DNA of 64,000 bases from Rhodosorus marinus (taxonomy: Eukaryota; Rhodophyta; Stylonematophyceae; Stylonematales; Stylonemataceae), in assembly GCA_029953675.1 (NCBI GenBank), contig JAMWBK010000011.1, forward strand, positions 1,240,001 through 1,304,000, given 5' to 3'. The stretch's first letter is position 1, and each line of letters opens with the position of its first letter. Below the pieces are notes generated by a model. That model was not told the origin of the DNA. It made no database searches and worked only from the letters and a program-made list of their open reading frames with translations. Position numbers and translations under genes: made by a program. Positions 45,349 through 56,955 of this stretch are shown piece after piece.

Positions 45349-46153
45349 TTAAGGATGATAGCCGGTTGCCATGCTGTACAGGATTGCAAGGAGCCCACAT
45401 TGTAGGAGGGCTCTGAACACGTGGGCAGGAGCTGGGATGGTTGCCTCCTGACCTGTCATCTCCTTAACTGGTCCAGATTCTCCATGCGTGATTGATCTCA
45501 GCTGTTGGCAGAGGAGTAAAAGGCGGTTTGATGTCAATGGCTGGTAAGTTTGGTGCGTGCTTTTCTTGTTTCGGTTGGGGTATTACATTGGCAGGCGTTA
45601 CGCATATGGTAAGCAAGAAGAGACCGGCTGCTCCCCAAGGGCCCACCCATAGTGGAATAAACGGTAGATCGCCACCAAGGACGGCTAGGCCTCCCGCAAT
45701 TTCCGCCACTCCGGTCCAAAGGACGTGGAATTTAGCAGAGCCTGGCAAGTACCACCAGCCCCATTCCCCTCGCTCGGGCATCACCTTGCAAAATCCGTCT
45801 AGGTATTGAAAGTGTCCGAATCCCGCAAATGCGTAGACAAAACCAAGAAGCCTAGACGCTGGAAGAGCATATGGGGCATGACGCAGCACCGGGACGACGA
45901 GATCGATCAACGCGACTGTTCCCAACGCAATCCCAACGCTTATTCCCAATGTGATTGCCGCTTGCTGGCCTTTGGGTAACGTGGAGATATATCCGGAGTC
46001 CAAAGGGCTCAGCTCCGTGGCCATTCTCAATCTCCTATCGATCGCCACCTTCGAACCGCCTCGAAATCTACCCGCGGACGCGCGACCTCGTAACCCGTTT
46101 CCAATCAAACGTGTTGTCGGTTGAACAAAACCTACGCGAGCAATGGCTGCCAT
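45349..46153 (-). CDS. DoxX-like membrane protein, copy 3
   Basis: Two exons on the minus strand (46153-45587 and 45501-45349), 239 residues. Intron 45502-45586 joins ICVTPAN to LRSITHGESGP in phase 0, restoring the conserved THG block and the last helix (RALLQCGLLAILYSM). Without splicing, the frame would end in a Pro-rich tail unlike the paralogues. The first about 45 residues (MAAIARVGFVQPTTRLIGNG, then RGRASAGRFRGGSK) are basic and Ser/Gly-rich, a likely organelle presequence with the Phe near the start that primary red-lineage plastid leaders often have. The family block WGWWYLPGSAKFHVLWTGVA is present. ATG 46153 is the first in-frame ATG. Confidence 0.77.
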
Positions 46154-47525
46154 CCTTACTTCCACAGTGTTCGACGGCCGTGTACTCCCTCAGTTTCAAC
46201 CTGAAACTACTCACAAACTGGTACAGCTTAACACCTGATCGCCTTTCCGTTTCAACAAGCTTCTTCGCTCACCCTTCCATTCAAAGGAGCTAAGTCCAGC
46301 AGCAGAGCTCCAAGTTCGTGCATCAACATGTTACGCCCGATTCACGAAAACTACTCTTTCCGAAAATCAGGTGGGCGATCTTGTTGCGTTAACAAACTCA
46401 TCTGGGAATGTATTCTTGTATCTAATTACTTATATTATTCGATTCTCCGCGCGTTCACGATCTAATTATTTCAATTAGACAAGTAGGGCTTTTTCGTAGT
46501 CTTAGAACATCCGGAGTAGTGTTCTTGTTGGAGATGATGACTGAATGCTGAATAGAATGTTTAAATCGGAAATACGAGGGTTCATTCAAGATTTTGGGTC
46601 AGTTTTTCCGGGCTCGTTGAATTGCTGAGTTACTGAGAGACAGTTTTCCCGTTTCCAAAGGATAATATTCCATTAACATAGAAATGGTGCTGCTGGGGAT
46701 GGAGTCCGCTTTGCACCGTTTCTTTTATTGACCGTTTGGACTTTGGGGAGTCACAGGATGAATGTCCTCTTGCGGCTAATTTGCCTGGCTAACGTTCCTC
46801 GCCAGCAACCGACTGTACTACGTAATACAGGTCCGATAAGCTTTTATCGGACGGAGACGACAACCCTATCTAGGTCGACGTACGACGTAAGCTGATTTTG
46901 CTGTTCCTCATCCTCGGGCTAGTCGCTATTTGACAGTTTGGGGGTTATTCAATCAGCTGGATTATTGGTTTTCCACATGTCAGAACGCTCTGCGGCCCGT
47001 TCAGCAAACGGTTCACGTTACCCGCGTCACCACCAGTTCTACTCTGAGGAAGGCGATGCTCACCTCCACACCCAGACCGATCCTAAATTCAGATAATTCG
47101 ATATTCTCAAGCTGAAATAATCCTATTAAAAACGATACAGTTCAATTTCAGAATTAACTATATATTGCAACCAAGCGTGTACCCCAGGAGTAAACAAAAC
47201 GATTTAGGCTTTAATAGTAAAATATAAGGCTCTATTTCTTCGGTTTTCTTCGAATACCACCCCTGCTGAGAAACGGTAACGACTCAAAGCAATTTATATT
47301 TAACGAAATCTATTCTTCGTGAATGGAATTTAACTTATATTTTATCCGTAAGACTATAGTATAGTGTAGGAAACCTAAAACTCGGCGGCGGTACGTTGGT
47401 GAGAACGGTGACGGGACGATTGGTAAGCAATAGTAAACAGTGTGCGACGGTGTGAGGGGGGGTAGACCTGTGCTGTTAAGAGAAGGCTAGGCAATAGCTT
47501 AAGTTTTGAAAGGGTTTTGATAGTG
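46154..47525. other. Intergenic between DoxX-like copy 3 and PNO1
   Basis: No gene recognised. AT-rich from about 47100 to 47380. The only structure is the perfect palindrome at 46831-46852. Confidence 0.45.
46831..46852. repeat. Short perfect palindrome
   Basis: gtccgataa (46831-46839) and ttatcggac (46844-46852) are exact reverse complements around a four-base loop gctt, which itself makes the whole nearly self-complementary. A single gtccgataa is also found near 12028. Confidence 0.7.
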
Positions 47526-48444
47526 ATGGCTGAAGTGGTGGAAAACGTTGTTACTACGGAAGAGGTGGAGAAAGCAGTGAATGCGAACTCGAGTCCTCGA
47601 CCCGAGAAGCCACGGTTCGAGAAAGTTAAGGCCAGGGATGGAAAGGTGAGAGGAGTTATTTAACTCCGACGTCCGTCGTCGGCGACTGCCTGGCACCATT
47701 GCTGAGTGTTCCTTGTTTACTGTACCTTTCCAGGGGCTTAAAACCCAGTTCAGAAAGGTGCTGGTTCCGGCGCACAGGTATACTCCGTTGAAATCGCAGT
47801 GGACAGAAATCTACAAGCCTCTGGTCGAAAATCTCAAGCTTCAAGTGAGAATGAACCTGAAATCTAGATGCGTGGAAATGAAGGTGAGCTTTTGCGTTCT
47901 CTGACCTTCTTATGAGTTGATACAGCGAGGCTCAACTGACGCTTTTTGAACAGGTTTCTCCGCACACCGAAGACCCAGAGGCAATTCAGAAAGGAGCAGA
48001 TTTCGTAAAGGCGTTCATTCTAGGGTTTGAAATCCGAGATTCGCTTGCTCTACTCCGAATTGATGACCTCTTCATAGAATCCTTTGAAATTCACGACGTG
48101 AAAGTACTCCATGGAGACCACCTTTCTCGAGCAATTGGGCGGCTGGCAGGAAAGGATGGAAAAACGAAGTTCACCATTGAAAATGCGACGAAAACGAGAA
48201 TCGTTCTCGCTGACACGAAAGTACACATCCTTGGGTCGTACCAGAACACTCGACTTGCGCGCAACGCTATTTGCAGCCTAATTCTAGGTATCCCTCTCCT
48301 CGCTCAAGAGGATCCCGACAGAGCAAAAATATGCTTTGCAAGCCTCTCAACAGTGGTTCTTTTTCTTGCTTTACAGGTGCTCCACCTGGAAAGATATATA
48401 ACAAGCTGAAAGTCGTCGCTTCAAGAATGAATGAGAGATTCTGA
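47526..48444 (+). CDS. PNO1/Dim2, KH-domain ribosome assembly factor
   Basis: Four exons: 47526-47645, 47734-47883, 47954-48287 and 48377-48444; 223 residues. PNO1 (yeast Dim2/Pno1) is a nucleolar and cytoplasmic factor of 40S subunit assembly that helps 18S rRNA dimethylation and cleavage at the 3' end. Family blocks are nearly unchanged: [83 protein letters not shown] at 142-161 (the KH GxxG loop) and [15 protein letters not shown]. The end [10 protein letters not shown] matches the family C-terminus. All intron phases restore the alignment. The N-terminal 35 residues are acidic and variable, as usual. Length is slightly shorter than the human protein of about 250 residues. Confidence 0.96.
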
Positions 48445-49759
48445 ATCAACTGTGGGTGTGAGTAGCGAGTGATTGATTTATCTTGAACTAACTGGAGGAG
48501 CACGTTCGAAACGGCGGGGTGTGGAAATAAATACTCATTTAAGCGGGATGAAAAGTTGATATCGGTGCGGTTGTGAAGTTCGCGTACTATGCACCGGCTT
48601 GAAGATTACTTTTTCCTGCTCTGCAAGAGGGCAGCGTCACGCGCTGGTTTTGGGTTCTCTGAAATCAGGGCGGAGTCGAGTACCTCATTTTCTTGCGAAG
48701 GAATTCCTGAAGCAATAATTAACAAGTTCAGTGTTTGTTAACCGCAGGACTTTCGCTATGTATCGCGGAGCAAGATCGACGAGAAAGGCAGTTAATCCCG
48801 AACTGCTCATGTGCGCACGCTGTGCGCGCATGACTTGTGAGCTTTTCGATTCAGGCCCTTTCTACAATTGTTTGCCTGGTGTTTTGTTTCATATCTAACC
48901 GGACCACCAGGGCAAGCCAAGGAATCTCACTTTTGATTCGCAAATCACATGGACCGTCAAGCAAGTGGAAAGGGTCTATAGATCTGGACCCGTCCGGTTC
49001 GGCAGCTGCTGAGTTTCGAAGCTACAAGCTACAACGTCCTATACGCGGAGCCTCGTAGATTCCTCGAGGCAAAAGAGTCGGCTCTTTTACGAATATTTTC
49101 TGTTTTTCCAAAACAGCTTCTTGGCATCAGAATCCGATCCCCGCGTCCAGCCCTGACTTCACAAGGACCTCCATAGAGAGGCCCGACCATGATTGTTGTG
49201 GAACTGCGAAAACGCTTAACAATATCAGCTCATGGGAAGCATTAGTGAAGGGCTTACTTTCCGTCCGTGTCTCAGACCTCGTGCAGACCGATGTCGGGGT
49301 TCAAACCCGTTCGTTCCATTCAAAATAGTCATCTTTCTCCTCTAATTTCGGAGCTCAGGAAATATTGTGTTCTCCAGCAGTCGTCCATTCCTCTTTTGGC
49401 TCAGCTTGCACCGTCAGAATTTCTATAACAATTGACACTATTATGCAACCCGCGCTGTCTCGGCCAAGAGTTTTGTGGAACTTACGAAATCGCGGCTCTG
49501 AAAAGCTTACTTTCAGCCCTTGCCTCAAAATTCGTGCTGCCCGATGTGTCCCATTGGTCTGCTCGAAGTCTGAGGCACGGACTGAAAGCAAGCTTTTCAG
49601 ATCCGCGATTTCATGAGTTCCACGAAACTCTTGCTTTGCAAGTCCGCGAAAGATTACTGGAACTTCATCATACATCGTCCGTTAACCCCCTCTCATGACA
49701 CAAGTTGCTATCCTTACCACCGTACTTCCGCGTTTTGCCTTGCGCCAAAAAAATGCTCG
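48445..49759. other. Intergenic, includes a long hairpin at 49468-49631
   Basis: No protein gene is recognised. Both strands show a similar frame across 49440-49640 only because the DNA there is an inverted repeat of itself, not because a gene is present. Confidence 0.5.
49468..49631. repeat. Long hairpin, arms about 67-70 bases
   Basis: The left arm (about 49468-49534, gagttttgtggaact ... ctcaaaattcg) and right arm (about 49562-49631, ctcgaagtctgag ... agttccacgaaactct) are imperfect reverse complements around a loop of about 28 bases. A transcript of either strand would fold into a long stem. Transcription cannot be judged from the sequence. Confidence 0.7.
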
Positions 49760-49939
49760 ATGGTTTCGGTGAATGGGTACTTTCGAATGAAGGCTGGAAT
49801 GGAGGGTCAAGCTGAAACTCTCATGAATGTTTTAATTGAGGAGGGCGAGCTATATCCGTACGTGAAATTCTACCAATTACACGTTCGCGTTCATGGTCTG
49901 TGCAGCTCACTAATGTTGTTGAACTGCGCCAGAAGTTAA
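49760..49939 (+). pseudogene. ABM-like family fragment
   Basis: The frame starting MVSVNGYFRMKAGMEGQAET matches the first 45 residues of the intact copy at 50743 (SMVSVNGYFRAKEGKKIESE) and continues with EGELYPYVKFY (EHPYLKSY in the copy). It then loses the DGVVHWTERAESAEEY block and ends. It is a 5' fragment or decayed copy. Confidence 0.6.
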
Positions 49940-50742
49940 CAAGCTCAGCAAGGCTGCCACCACCTGAAAAATTAAGCACCTTATCCTTATGACAACAAGG
50001 ATGCTCATCCCGAATGAAACCCACTATCCATCTTCGGAACTTTGGAAAAAAGGTTTGACAAAAGAACCGAAACACAAATTTCCTGACAGTATCTAAAAAT
50101 AGAGAACATTTTTAATTGCACCTGTCCTTGAATTGAATTTAAATGTGAAGGGCGAAAGCTGAAGCTAAGAATAGCACTCCTGGGAGAACGACGAAATTAG
50201 CTTGGCGCATGTGTACGTTGGCTTCAGTCAGTAGCATTCCTTGGTAAGGAGGCTCCCAGCTTTGTTTGCGCAGGTAGCGCTGATGTTGGGACGAGCTGCA
50301 TAACGAAATTACATGCATAGGTTGCGATTGCCCATAGGGCGGTGGTTACGCCGTTGTCTGTGTCCTCCATATCAAGCGATATATTTGGTACCAATCTGGG
50401 CGCGGCTTGATTTTAGCATTGGCTCTGATGTTTCAGGTCACTTGCTGCTCGACAACAGTGTATCGGCCGCGTAAATATGACAAATTTCTTGTTGTTGTTG
50501 AGTTTTACCACAACAAGTGTCATCATCAAGGTATCCGTGTCAGCTTGTGGGTGCTTTCTTGCTGTTGTTGCGGACTACTTAAGGAAGTAGTCTTAAGGAA
50601 GTGAAGCAAGGCGATCTTGGGTTTAACCCAGGAATACAGTTACTACGAAAACTATTAAGGATCAAACCAGAAGTAGTTCACAAATTGAGAAGTGTATTGA
50701 AATCGATTGACTTACCCTTTTACAGTTCAAAAAGCAGAAAGG
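49940..50742. other. Upstream region of ABM-like gene 1
   Basis: No coding gene recognised. The sequence cccttttacag just before ttcaaaaagcagaaagg-ATG at 50743 looks like a splice acceptor, and ttttaacagttcagaaagcag-ATG precedes the relic at 52413, so this family probably has an intron in the 5' untranslated region. Confidence 0.4.
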
Positions 50743-51111
50743 ATGGCAACTCTTGCAGATTCAATGGTTTCGGTGAACGGCTACTTCCGAGCAAAGGAGG
50801 GAAAGAAGATCGAATCCGAGAATAAGATTCAAACGTTCCTCAACGAGGGAAAGGAACATCCGTATTTAAAGTCCTACACTTTTGCCCGTCGCGCTGATGG
50901 TGTGGTGCATTGGACTGAGAGAGCTGAAAGTGCGGAGGAGTACCTTGCTCATCTAGAGACCATTGCGGGTCATATTGATGAGATTGCCGATATCCAAGAC
51001 ATAGAGCGCATTGAAGTAGCTGGACCCGCGTCGGAGATTGAGAAGCTCAAGACAAGCAAATATTTGACTGGTGCCGTCTACTACGAAACTCAAGAGGGCT
51101 GGAACAGGTGA
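50743..51111 (+). CDS. Small dimeric alpha/beta-barrel (ABM-like) protein, copy 1
   Basis: A 122-residue protein without introns in the coding part. It opens MATLADSMVSVNGYFRAKEG, has a long helix-like stretch, a strand-like SYTFARRADGVVHWTERAES, then EEYLAHLETIAGHIDEI and ends IERIEVAGPASEIEKLK. The order of strand, helix, D-G-x-x-x-W-x-x-R, an ExYxAHL helix and a V-x-G-P-x-x-E-x-x-x-L block is reminiscent of ABM/dimeric alpha-beta-barrel proteins (putative quinol monooxygenases and relatives). This is a fold-level guess; no enzyme can be named. The final codons AACAGGTGA overlap a possible donor, so a further exon is possible. Related copies are at 49760, 52072, 54230 and 56956. Confidence 0.65.
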   Translation: MATLADSMVSVNGYFRAKEGKKIESENKIQTFLNEGKEHPYLKSYTFARRADGVVHWTERAESAEEYLAHLETIAGHIDEIADIQDIERIEVAGPASEIEKLKTSKYLTGAVYYETQEGWNR

Positions 51112-52071
51112 TCGTTTTCTTGAGTTATTGTATCGTGCTTTGCCGACCAATGCGGAAAGGTGCTTGACGCTTTAGTAGTTTAGAAATCACTTGTCAGCCG
51201 GGGGGCTCTCTCCAATATCCTAATAAAAACATCCTTATTTGGCAAAATGTGTGACTACCATCGTCTGTTAAAAGCATTTGTCAAAAAAGAAATATCGACA
51301 CACAGTCCGCTGAATAGTACAGCGATCGGGACTTCCTCTACTTCCTTTTGATAGATAGCAAGGGTCGACTAGGATCAACTGTTTTTCTTGCCAACCTTTC
51401 TATAAGACGTACAATCAGGTGTCCAGGTCAGCAACTAAGCTTTTTTTGGGAGCATAATCCATTCTGAGGAACGTGAGAGTCCGGCCTGCACCGTAAGTTT
51501 TCAGAACCCGATAACCAGTGGGGCCTGAGTGGTAAGCTGTAGCTGTTCTTACAGGTCATGACTACGCCGTTTTAGAGTCTGATCAATGTTTACTTTCGAA
51601 GATCGGCTTTCTCAACGTCCATCTGCAGTTGGATCCATAGAAATCCTGCAGTCGCCAGTGCCGCATGATTACCACATGATTACCACATGACTGAGAATCG
51701 AATTTGACTTTTGACATACCGCTTTCAATTTCTCACAAGCCTTTTCCAGTAGGGGTACAAGGCTGTGATTCTCGTGAATAATGATGTAGACCAATCTCTA
51801 TTCCTTCCCTTGTGGACCCGTAAAGTGGAGCGGGAAGCGACAATGATCGCTTCCGTGTCACGCGTTCCCTTCCTGATCACATTTCCATATACGAAGTTTC
51901 CAATCATGTCTTAGGGTTTGAAGAGTTTTCTTTTAGTAGTATACTTGGTGAACCTAGCAGGACTAGGATAGCGCTTGGGGCTGAGTTACATGCGCTGCTC
52001 AACAACATGAATCAACGATCACCTCCTATAGCCCTCCATATCAGTTACGGAGTAGAGGGTACCAAGATCCC
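51112..52071. other. Intergenic in the ABM-like cluster
   Basis: No gene recognised. A small direct repeat (catgattacca, three copies) is at about 51664-51690. Several 60-codon frames exist without similarity. Confidence 0.45.
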
Positions 52072-52413
52072 TCAAAATTTCGTAGCCTTGAGTTGCTCAA
52101 TTTCCGATTCCGGTGCTACCACCTCGGTGCGCCCATGGGTTTCCACATAAAACGTCTTTGCAATGATATACGAGATCGTCTCAAGATGAGCGATGTAGTC
52201 TTCCGCATTTTCAGTTCTGTCATTCCATTGTAGCAGACCATCGTCGCGAACGGCGCAACGGTGGAACTTCACATAGGAGTGTGTCTTAGTCTCAATAAAT
52301 AAATTTTATGGAGAGTTGTCGCTTCGCGCTCCATTGCTTTCATACGTGAACTCTCGCTGGGGCTCCGGCGCTTGGCCATTCACTGAAAATATCGAATCTG
52401 TCGCAATCGCCAT
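52072..52413 (-). pseudogene. ABM-like family pseudogene
   Basis: On the minus strand ATG at 52413 starts MAIATDSIFSVNG, matching the family start, but the following helix is degraded and a stop and shift occur near 52310. The second half is well kept: YVKFHRCAVRDDGLLQWNDR, TENAEDYIAHLETISYIIAK and RTEVVAPESEIEQLKATKF, corresponding to the DDGLVAWSDR and ESHERTEVSA blocks of copy 3. It stops where the family continues with the VVQGEG region in copies 2 and 3. Confidence 0.75.
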
Positions 52414-54229
52414 CTGCTTTCTGAACTGTTAAAAAACTGCTCCTCAATATATCCATCTCTCAAGTTTCTTGTGATCTGCTTCGGCCGTCTTGGTAGTCAC
52501 TGCTCCTGCCAACAGAAGACCGTCGAGCTGCAGCCCAGAGGTACTCTACGACCACCCCGCCCGGAACAACGCCATGACGGACAGACACTTGCTCGTACCC
52601 AGTACCAGACCGAGCACGCTCTACCTCGATGGTGCTCCCAGTCAGCCACGAATCCTTTCGTGTGCGTCGCACCTGCCTCAGCTCGAAAAGAGCTTAACCC
52701 CCGATAGCTTCGGCACTTTACCGATTGCCAAAAACAAAGACCTCATCCGCCCCTGCCATTGCGGACAATCATAGCAAAAGCTTGTATTGCCTTCGTACAG
52801 CTCGATCGTGACGGACCGGATTGGGCAAAACTAGAATACAAAAGATATTCCCAAGAGAGAAGCTGAGTGTGTACACCGGTTAGAGACCTGAGTACAGACA
52901 AACCTGAATGGATAAGGAGCGATTGACGTGGTCCCTACTGTCGAACTTTCCAAAATAAGAAAATATGAACCCCAGACAAATATTTGTCTTTTCTTGAAAA
53001 CAAAAATCACTAGCCATAGAACTGGTATAAAAAAAATTTAGATTCTCTATACCAATCGGACAGTTTGACCATCGGACACTTCAGAGCTCCTTTTCCTTCG
53101 GCGAAGGGGGTTTTACGTGTGTTACACGGTTTTTGTTTAGGAGCGTCTTGTGAGCGTTGTCCCTGGATTCTTCGGAGGGGAAGATGGCTCTCTAATTTGC
53201 CCGGTCGTTTGGGGTTTGAATTAAACATAAAACTGAACGGTTTGGCATATTCGGTTTGTTGATATTAGAACCATTCTTTGGGTCTGAGCTTGACCTAGCA
53301 CGGACCTGAGTGTGGGAATCGTCCTTGAAAAACAAAAAGTACTAGTAGCTATAAAAAGGTCCTGACTCGAAAATCCTCTTGAACGCAGGCTCTCCGTGTC
53401 AGCGTAGATCAGTTTGATAAATGCCATAAGCGGTCTTTGCACCAAGGATCGCGTCCGCCAGAATTAAGATACCTCCAATCCTTCAAATTTCTCATCTTTC
53501 GACGCTTCTAACCTCCAGTGCGTTCAAACGTTGCAACGTCCAAATTAAAATCCCCCGTAGGCTCTGGATGGAACGTACAGTCTCCAAGTCTCTCGTTTCT
53601 CGCATTCCAATGTGGGAAACCGTCGGTTGGAAAAATAGAAGTTAACCGATGGATTCCCCTCGCCCTCGTTGATAACAACCACCATGGATGTTGTAAAACA
53701 CTCACGCAACCTGCGCAAGTCCATGCTGGATCTATTCCTGTACCTGATAACTTCTCTTTGCCCCCACAGAAAAGTTTTCTTGATTTTGGTAAGTTTCTAA
53801 ATGCGAACCAGTATGATGAATTTCGTTAATCCTTTTTTAATGAATTCAAGTCGAGCAGCGGATCTATGCATTTCGCAGGTGATCGCCACTCTCGCAGTGT
53901 ATTTTCATATATTGATTTTGCGCTACTCGGTCTCTACTATTTTCGTGGTTCTCAACGAGACCACCTGTGGCTTGGTACCTAGTTTTTACAATGGGGCACC
54001 CTTGAGGTTTTAGCGCTTGAACCATTTGTGAGAAATGCCATCCTCGTGGGTCTCCTACCCACGAGGATCTAACTGTCTGTTTGTGTCCCCTTCTTCTGGG
54101 ATACATCAAATAGAGGTGCAATGAGGCAGATTGCTGAAGGATCCACACCACTGCGCGCGGGTATTCTTATTTTGATCAACAGCACCAAGATGTGGTAAGT
54201 AGATCTTAGCTTAAAAGAGTACTTCAGTG
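52414..54229. other. Intergenic in the ABM-like cluster, with a faint relic
   Basis: A minus-strand frame at 53508-53705 contains TDGFPHWNARNERLGDCTFH, which resembles the DDGLVAWSDRTKTANDCIAH block of copy 3; this may be a very old family relic. Otherwise nothing is recognised. Confidence 0.35.
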
Positions 54230-54751
54230 TTAATGTCGGTTGATCCTGCGGCAGAAGGTGACCTCATCGTAATAAGATGTATCTGGGTATGGAACTAAAA
54301 CAATGCTATGGCTGCTGCAATATCTGCAACCTCCGCGGTATGTTCGACCCATGACCACCACCGAACTCGTTTTCCGCTTATTCCCCTCTCCTTGAACTAC
54401 AAAGTAATGGGCACCCATATCATTTAAATCATTGTTGTCTTTGAGCTTCTGAATTTCCTGCGCAGACGCCGAAACTTCGATCCTCTCGTACATTTCCACG
54501 TTGAATATCTTTGCAATGAGCTCCGATATCGTCTCCAGATGAGCTATACAGTCCTCGGCAGTTTTAGTTCTATCGTTCCATGCTACCACACCATCATCGT
54601 AGGTAACCGAAAAACCGTGGAATTTCACAAACGGCTGTTTCTTGATCTCTCGGAGGAAGCTGTTAATGAGAGTCTTAGCTTCGCTCTTCTTTACATCTTT
54701 CATTCGGAAGTAGCCATTCATCGAAACCATTGAGTCTGCAGTAGACGCCAT
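54230..54751 (-). CDS. ABM-like protein, copy 2, probably frameshifted at the C-terminus
   Basis: Minus-strand start ATG 54751, 173 residues as read. It matches copy 3 closely up to the VVQGEG block: SMVSMNGYFRMKDVKKSEAK, DDGVVAWNDRTKTAEDCIAH, ERIEVSASAQEIQKLK and HYFVVQGEG. After that the frame reads KRKTSSVVVMGRTYRGGCRY, whereas another frame of the same DNA gives WWSWVEHTAEVADIAAAIAL and a stop, matching WLSWIGEIADIAAFI of copy 3. A one-base shift near 54365-54385 therefore changed the C-terminus and extended the protein. Start chosen by family alignment. Function unknown. Confidence 0.6.
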   Translation of the reverse strand: MASTADSMVSMNGYFRMKDVKKSEAKTLINSFLREIKKQPFVKFHGFSVTYDDGVVAWNDRTKTAEDCIAHLETISELIAKIFNVEMYERIEVSASAQEIQKLKDNNDLNDMGAHYFVVQGEGNKRKTSSVVVMGRTYRGGCRYCSSHSIVLVPYPDTSYYDEVTFCRRINRH

Positions 54752-56955
54752 CTTCTCTACTTTCTGAACCGTAAAAATCTGCAGGCCGATCCCAACACAA
54801 TTAACCCCACACACTGTCAATCCCTCAAGTCTCCTTGACCTTCGCCCTGATCTTCAGGCTGCTTTTGACAGCTTGAGACTGTCCACCTTAACCCCTTAAG
54901 TACTCTACCACCTTTCCACTTGGCTCCATAGGCGAACAACAAGAAATCACGGCCCTGGCGCAAGGCTTGGAATGTATTGGTGGCGCTCATCACCGTCAAA
55001 CAAAATTCGTTCATCACCAGTCTGCAAAGCGCTAGTAAACGTCCACATTCTCCAGTAAACGTCTGCCTCCGCTGAAACTGATAGCAGATATATTTTTAGT
55101 GTATTTCAAGACCAAGGAAAAGGACGACCTTTCCTGATTGGACAATGATCGTCAAGCTTTGCCTTGGTAGCGCCCGTCTATTAATAAACCCTCTCTCGGA
55201 AAGATAGCGGACAAGCGCTTTGGGCCATTGCGACAATCAGTTGGTCTGAGCTCCCACAATACCCGGATTGAGAACTGGTTTGATTGCCTGAAACCCGATT
55301 CTGAAGGCTTCCAAAAAAGGAATCATGTTCCCGCTCAATAATCTACAGAAAAAACCTTTGAGTAGGTCACGCTCCAACCAGAAAGGCTGCACGATCGCCG
55401 CGGCGGCTTTTGGTGAACGTTGCGCAATCAAATAAGAATGTATCCAGCTAGGTTTCATTCATATCAAGTTTTCGGTTTGAATTCAATCTAGTTTTCATGT
55501 TTCCCCAACCCGATTCCTTAACATCAGATCCAATAACAAGGTTCGAGCTTGACGCTTAGTTTTGGACTCTGATTAGGCCTATGCAGGTTGAATTACCTTC
55601 AACGCGAGCATTCGTAGTACGGTGCAATCTATGCTGCTCTGTATGGAACCCGGAGAAGGACTCGCTCAAGGTTTCTCGTTCACGGCCCGTGCGAGAGATA
55701 GCTAGGTCCGAACCTCCGATACGAGTTGGCAATGGACAAAAACCAGCATTCCCTAAATACTTCAGTTTTCTTCTTCTATTCAGTTTCTCAAGTTGTGACG
55801 CTTCTCAGCTCCTTCAGCGCGGTCAAACGTGGCAACGGCAACTACAATCCGCTTTGGACACCGGCTGGAGAGGTCAGTTCTCCGGACAGTCAACTATTTG
55901 ACGTCCATTTTACAAGCGTGCTGCTACAGTTGGACCCGGCAGAACTTGACGCTTGGATTCTCGTCTCATCCACAATGCCCTTGGATGTTGTAAAACATAC
56001 AAAGTATACGATTCCGTGCGAAATCTATTCCTCTACCGAGTGCTGTTCAAAAATGCGGCTTCTACGATGATACCAACCCTCGATCTTGCTAACCAGGCGA
56101 AAGAATTCCCCTTTATTCCCCGTCCTTATCCATTGCGCGCTATGGACTATGCATTGGAAAATAAGGGCCACCCTGCGTGAGGACCGGTTTTGAAGGGGGG
56201 GAAATGAATGATTGGCAAATAAGCAAAATTTTATCGTTTATTCATTGGATGAACGCAAAACGAATAGACAGTACAACTTAGTATTTTATGACTATGAGTA
56301 TCTGTGTATACGCAGATTCTTTATATTAGTACCAATAACGCGGATTTTGAATTCTTAAGGGATTATGACTGCTAAATCTGGACACTAAACCTCTTCTGTT
56401 GGTCATAGAGCTTGCATGTATTTTTGTTGAGTACTTCAATATATTCTGGAGTGGAACACGCAACAGATTTCAAGTTCAGAAGAGGAAATGCTGCATGCGT
56501 CAACCCCATAAAGCTTTTTCAATCGAAGGAAGGCTCTGCTGAACTCTTTGTTTCAGCTCTTCCTATACGAAAGTGATCCGAAGCTTTTGACAATTCAAAC
56601 GAAAAAGCGAAGGAGTTATGATTTCCGTAAATACTCTCAAGTACGAGAAACGAACTCCAGAAGCTTGTCCATCCACAAAGACTTGATGTTGGCAAACTAG
56701 GACAGACTGCTCAAGTATCCGCCGCTTCTGTTTTCGCACTCTCCCCGTTTTTCCCCTCTTCTAAAAGTCAAAGTAGAGCTGCAAGGAGGCCGATGGTTTT
56801 AGGATTTACACCACTGCGTGCGAATATTCCCAATTTTTGTCAATGGTACCAGGAAGAGGTAAGCAGATCTTTGCTTGAGAAATCCGCTTTCGCGGCAAGG
56901 TCGACCTTGCGGCAGAAGATGACTTCACAGTAGTAAGACATCTCTCATCATGCAA
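54752..56955. other. Intergenic in the ABM-like cluster
   Basis: Frames at 55581-55901, 55726-56070 and 55953-56180 overlap in different phases and might be pieces of a decayed gene, but no family is recognised. The 54817-55060 flank upstream of copy 2 resembles 57420-57640 upstream of copy 3 (taagtactctaccacc/taagtagtcttccgcc, cgaacaacaagaaatc/cgaaaagcaagaaatc), showing that flanks were duplicated with the gene. Confidence 0.45.
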
